From assembly GCF_009729095.1 (NCBI RefSeq), contig NZ_VTGX01000005.1, positions 310,001 to 374,000 on the forward strand: 64,000 nucleotides of DNA, in the 5' to 3' direction. This document shows, in pieces, positions 60,989-64,000 of this stretch. Numbering within the stretch: position 1 is the stretch's first letter; each line of letters starts with the position of its first letter. Made by a program: the position numbers and the translations under genes. This DNA comes from Mycolicibacterium sp. CBMA 247. Its GTDB lineage: Bacteria > Actinomycetota > Actinomycetes > Mycobacteriales > Mycobacteriaceae. The notes under the pieces are model-generated. The model had not been told where the DNA came from and did not search any database. It was given only the letters and a program-made list of their open reading frames with translations.

Positions 60989-60994
60989 ACTATA
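60989..60994 (-). promoter_or_regulatory. -10 element TATAGT for a leaderless enoyl-CoA hydratase mRNA
   Basis: TATAGT on the reverse strand lies seven bases before the ATG at 60981; no Shine-Dalgarno is present. Confidence 0.5.
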
Positions 60995-61025
60995 ACGCCA
61001 ACGGTATCGACTTCAGTTTGCCGGC

Positions 61026-61886
61026 TCAGTGCGTCAGGACGGCATCGATGTCGGCAGCCATCGGGGCGCAGTTGCCGGCCCCGCGCACCAGGGTGGCCAG
61101 CGCTCCGGCCGCACACGCGCGGCGCAGGGCGTGTTCGTGGCCTGCGGTCCACCCTGCGGCCAGCACTCCGGCGAACACGTCACCGGCCCCGGCGGTGTCC
61201 AGCGCCCGCACCGCGGGGGCCGGTACGTCGAAACGTTCGTCGGTGCCCACGTAACTGGCCCCGCGTGCGCCCCGGGTGATCACCAGATGCCGCACCGGCC
61301 AGTGCCACTCGGCTGCCTCGGTCTCATTCACCACGACCACGTCGACCAGTTCCGACAAGGCGAGCAGTTGATGGGCGGCGGTACCTCCCGGCGACGCGTT
61401 GAGCAGCACCACCGCCCCGGCCGCGCGCGCCAGCCTGGCTGCCGCGATCGCCGTCGTCACCGGGATCTCCAACTGGATCAGGACGACCTCGCTCCAGACG
61501 ATGGCCGTGCGCGCCGCGTCGGAATCCACCTCGAGGCGGGAGTTGGCACCCGGCGCCACCACGATGCAGTTCTCGCCGACCGTGTCGACGAGGATCGCGG
61601 CCGATCCGCTCGACCCGGGCACACACGTCACGGCATCGGTCGCAACTTCATTGGCCCGGAGGTGCTCCCGCAGGGTTGTGGCGGCGGCATCGTCACCGAC
61701 CGCGGCCACCAGTGCGACCTCGGCGCCGGCCCGCGCCGCCGCCACCGCCTGGTTGCCGCCCTTGCCGCCGGGCGCGGATGACAGCGTCGACGCGAGCACC
61801 GTCTGTCCCGGGCGCGGCAGCGCACCGACGGTGAACGTGAGGTCGGCGTTGATACTCCCGACGACGCAAACCCGCGCAGCGGCCAT
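61026..61886 (-). CDS. rbsK: Ribokinase
   Basis: A 286-residue PfkB-family sugar kinase. CVVGSINADLTFTV and PGGKGGNQAVAAARAG are ribokinase-specific substrate-binding motifs. The anion hole with catalytic Asp is DTAGAGDVFAG near residue 238. It makes ribose 5-phosphate from ribose, which RpiB (18405-18887) can use. Position matches Rv2436. A TAGCGT -10 lies eight bases before the ATG. No ribose transporter is encoded nearby. Confidence 0.92.
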   Translation of the reverse strand: MAAARVCVVGSINADLTFTVGALPRPGQTVLASTLSSAPGGKGGNQAVAAARAGAEVALVAAVGDDAAATTLREHLRANEVATDAVTCVPGSSGSAAILVDTVGENCIVVAPGANSRLEVDSDAARTAIVWSEVVLIQLEIPVTTAIAAARLARAAGAVVLLNASPGGTAAHQLLALSELVDVVVVNETEAAEWHWPVRHLVITRGARGASYVGTDERFDVPAPAVRALDTAGAGDVFAGVLAAGWTAGHEHALRRACAAGALATLVRGAGNCAPMAADIDAVLTH

Positions 61887-61894
61887 GGTTCACA

Positions 61895-61900
61895 ACGCTA
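61895..61900 (-). promoter_or_regulatory. -10 element TAGCGT upstream of rbsK
   Basis: TAGCGT on the reverse strand lies eight bases before the ATG at 61886; a leaderless or nearly leaderless mRNA is predicted. Confidence 0.4.
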
Positions 61901-61947
61901 GCTGTCGCTCGCGTCTGACACCTGTCGAAGTGCGTCAACAGGTCCGA

Positions 61948-61953
61948 TACGCT
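61948..61953 (+). promoter_or_regulatory. -10 element TACGCT for leaderless proA mRNA
   Basis: TACGCT, then GGCTAG and the ATG at 61960. No Shine-Dalgarno sequence is visible. Confidence 0.5.
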
Positions 61954-61959
61954 GGCTAG

Positions 61960-63219
61960 ATGAGCGTTCAGACACAGTCGCCGACCGTGCCGCAAGCCGA
62001 CCTGCGTGAACAGGTGCGTGAGGCCGCGCGTCGGGCCCGCATCGCGGCCCGCACGTTGGGCACGCTGAGCGCCGAGACCAAGAACCGCGCGCTGCATGCC
62101 GCCGCCGACAGCGTGCTGGCCCATGTTCACGAAATCCTGGCCGCCAACGCCGCCGATCTCGACGCTACCCGCGAGGCCGGAACCCCCGAGTCGATCCTGG
62201 ATCGCCTGGCGCTCAACCCGCAGCGGGTCGACGGCATCGCCGCCGGGCTGCGTCAGGTCGCCGGGTTGCCCGATCCGGTTGGTGAGGTGCTGCGCGGCCG
62301 CACCCTGCCCAATGGTCTGCAACTGCGCCAGCAGCGGGTGCCGCTCGGCGTCGTCGGAATGGTGTACGAGGGCAGGCCCAACGTCACGGTCGATGCCTTC
62401 GGCCTGACCCTCAAATCGGGCAACGCCGCTCTGCTGCGCGGCAGTTCGTCTGCGGTCCGCTCCAATGAGGCCCTGGTGACCGCGCTGCGTTCGGCGCTGG
62501 CATTGGTGGGCCTACCGCTGGATGCCGTGCAATTGCTGCCCAGCCACGACCGTGCGAGCGTCACCCACCTGATCCAGGCCCGGGGTCTGGTCGACGTGGT
62601 GATCCCGCGCGGGGGAGCCGGCCTGATCGAGGCAGTGGTGCGTGACGCGCAGGTGCCGACGATCGAGACCGGTGTCGGCAATTGCCATGTCTACGTTCAT
62701 GAGTCGGCCGACCTCGACCTGGCCGAGAAGATCCTGCTGAACTCCAAGACCCGGCGTCCCAGTGTCTGCAATGCCGCCGAGACGCTGCTGGTGGACCGGG
62801 CGCTTGAGGCCACCGCGCTGCCCCGGCTGACCGCGGCGCTGCGTGAGGCCGGGGTCACGGTGCACGCCGATCCCACCGACGAGGAGTTGCACGCCGAGTT
62901 TCTCTCGATGGACATCGCGGTATGTCTGGTCGATGGAGTCGACGCGGCCATCGCCCACATCAACGAATACGGCACCGGACACACCGAGGCCATCGTGGCA
63001 ACGAATCTTGCTGCGGCCCAACGTTTTACCGAACAGGTGGACGCTGCTGCGGTGATGGTGAACGCGTCCACCGCATTCACCGACGGAGAGCAGTTCGGTT
63101 TCGGCGCCGAGATCGGCATCTCCACCCAGAAACTGCACGCCCGCGGACCGATGGGCCTGCCCGAACTGACCTCGACCAAATGGATTGTGTGGGGAGACGG
63201 TCAGACCCGCCCGGCCTAG
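61960..63219 (+). CDS. proA: Gamma-glutamyl phosphate reductase
   Basis: A 419-residue aldehyde dehydrogenase-fold enzyme for the second step of proline synthesis. It reduces gamma-glutamyl phosphate with NADPH. LRQQRVPLGVVGMVYEGRPN and SGNAALLRGSS form the cofactor site. The catalytic Cys lies in RRPSVCNAAET near residue 270, and FGFGAEIGISTQKLHARGPMG marks the C-terminus. It works with ProB encoded at 55779-56900. The mRNA appears leaderless. The MoxR-type gene follows after 30 bases. Confidence 0.96.
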   Translation: MSVQTQSPTVPQADLREQVREAARRARIAARTLGTLSAETKNRALHAAADSVLAHVHEILAANAADLDATREAGTPESILDRLALNPQRVDGIAAGLRQVAGLPDPVGEVLRGRTLPNGLQLRQQRVPLGVVGMVYEGRPNVTVDAFGLTLKSGNAALLRGSSSAVRSNEALVTALRSALALVGLPLDAVQLLPSHDRASVTHLIQARGLVDVVIPRGGAGLIEAVVRDAQVPTIETGVGNCHVYVHESADLDLAEKILLNSKTRRPSVCNAAETLLVDRALEATALPRLTAALREAGVTVHADPTDEELHAEFLSMDIAVCLVDGVDAAIAHINEYGTGHTEAIVATNLAAAQRFTEQVDAAAVMVNASTAFTDGEQFGFGAEIGISTQKLHARGPMGLPELTSTKWIVWGDGQTRPA

Positions 63220-63249
63220 GCGCCGACCAGATAGAGACCAGGAGACCAT

Positions 63250-64000
63250 ATGAGCGTGCCCGCTCGCCCAGCTCCGTTGTTCGCCGACATCGACGATGTC
63301 GCGCGACGGCTGGCGGAGACCGGCTACCTGCCCGATACCGCCACCGCGACAGCGGTTTTCCTCGCCGATCGGCTGGGTAAGCCGTTGCTGGTGGAGGGGC
63401 CCGCGGGCGTCGGCAAGACCGAACTGGCCCGCGCGGTGGCCCAGACGACCGGCTCGGAGCTGGTGCGCTTGCAGTGCTATGAGGGTGTCGACGAGGCCCG
63501 CGCACTCTATGAGTGGAACCACGCCAAGCAGATCCTGCGGATCCAGGCCGGTCAGAACTCGACCGGCGGCGACTGGGATCAGACCAAGATGGACGTGTTC
63601 AGCGAGGAGTTCCTGCTGACCCGTCCGCTGCTGACCGCCATCAAGCGCACCGACCCGACCGTGCTGCTGATCGACGAGACCGACAAGGCCGACATCGAGA
63701 TCGAGGGTCTGCTGCTTGAGGTGCTCTCCGACTTCGCGGTGACCGTCCCCGAGCTGGGCACGATCACCGCGGAGCGCCCGCCGTTCGTGTTGCTGACCTC
63801 CAACGCCACCCGGGAGCTCTCCGAGGCGCTCAAGCGTCGCTGCCTGTTCCTGCACATCGACTTCCCGGACCCGGATCTGGAGCGACGCATCCTGCTGTCC
63901 CGCGTGCCGGAGTTGCCCGAGCACATCGCCACCGAGCTGGTGCGGATCATCGGCGTGATGCGCGGCATGCAGCTCAAGAAGCTGCCGTCGGTCGCCGAGA
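63250..64000 (+). CDS. MoxR-type AAA ATPase, cut by window end
   Basis: The first 250 residues of an AAA+ ATPase. After a short N-terminus come Walker A in VEGPAGVGKTELARA, Walker B in VLLIDETDKAD, and the sensor region LLTSNATRELSEALKRRC. The arrangement is that of the MoxR/CoxD group, whose members assist maturation of metalloenzymes, usually together with a von Willebrand A-domain CoxE-like partner. In M. tuberculosis the orthologous position is Rv2426c, followed by such a partner; here it lies outside the window. ATG 63250 has GGAGA five bases upstream. Confidence 0.9.
   Translation, partial: MSVPARPAPLFADIDDVARRLAETGYLPDTATATAVFLADRLGKPLLVEGPAGVGKTELARAVAQTTGSELVRLQCYEGVDEARALYEWNHAKQILRIQAGQNSTGGDWDQTKMDVFSEEFLLTRPLLTAIKRTDPTVLLIDETDKADIEIEGLLLEVLSDFAVTVPELGTITAERPPFVLLTSNATRELSEALKRRCLFLHIDFPDPDLERRILLSRVPELPEHIATELVRIIGVMRGMQLKKLPSVAE

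Overview
The window is a typical high-GC mycobacterial chromosome segment, most likely from a rapidly growing, environmental Mycolicibacterium-type species. Evidence: tandem resuscitation-promoting factors, two mycothiol-linked enzymes, truncated haemoglobin O, ClpP1/ClpP2 with ClpX, KorAB, an RNase E with long acidic arms, the aa3-oxidase accessory gene ctaJ, and a gene order that follows the M. tuberculosis block from Rv2477c down to Rv2426c. I recalled that order from general knowledge and did not search it. The species cannot be fixed from sequence reading alone.

Layout. 1-7557: end of ettA, NAD-glutamate dehydrogenase, a thioesterase, a conserved hypothetical and an orphan Imm-5-like gene, all forward. 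7568-9524: alpha-glucosidase and glbO, reverse. 9669-11075: HNH protein, ctaJ and its DUF5130 partner. 11160-14602: small HNH nuclease, pepN and a secreted DUF732 protein, reverse. 14884-19684: a mycothiol-dependent DsbA-like reductase under a SigH-type promoter, then a non-core operon (NCS1 permease, fungal-type cytosine deaminase, 2OG/Fe(II)-type oxygenase), then rpiB and nei2. 19793-23215: DUF1542, LipP-like, mycothiol-enzyme and MmpS-like genes, reverse. 23305-24266: a duplicated tRNA-Gly 3' end, one small secreted-protein gene, tRNA-Gly and tRNA-Pro. 24309-28748: tig, clpP1, clpP2, clpX. 28823-31959: fdhD and fdhF, reverse. 32087-37294: a small secreted peptide, a PfkB kinase, korA-korB-mobA. 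37295-39417: a one-kilobase low-GC intergenic region with a Crp-type site, then two rpf genes. 39432-45007: FAD monooxygenase, a frameshifted relic, prolyl oligopeptidase, enoyl reductase-like and DUF937 genes. 45105-56900: valS, folC, DUF4233, ndk, rne, rplU, rpmA, obg, proB. 56963-58041: cobB between two gene relics. 58099-64000: nadE, an enoyl-CoA hydratase, rbsK, proA and a MoxR-type ATPase cut by the window end.

Themes. Most of the segment is core housekeeping: protein quality control (tig-clpP1P2-clpX), translation and RNA turnover (valS, rne, rplU-rpmA, obg), proline synthesis (proB, proA), NAD and folate metabolism, and cell-wall remodelling by Rpf. The accessory interest lies in the pyrimidine operon, the tRNA-Gly attachment-like duplication, the gene relics around cobB and at 40.7-41.0 kb, a family of intergenic palindromes that begin with GCGAGC, and structured leaders before rpf, rne, rplU and obg. 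Many genes here have a TANNNT -10 element 6-8 bases before the start codon and no Shine-Dalgarno sequence, which points to leaderless mRNAs and fixes several start codons.
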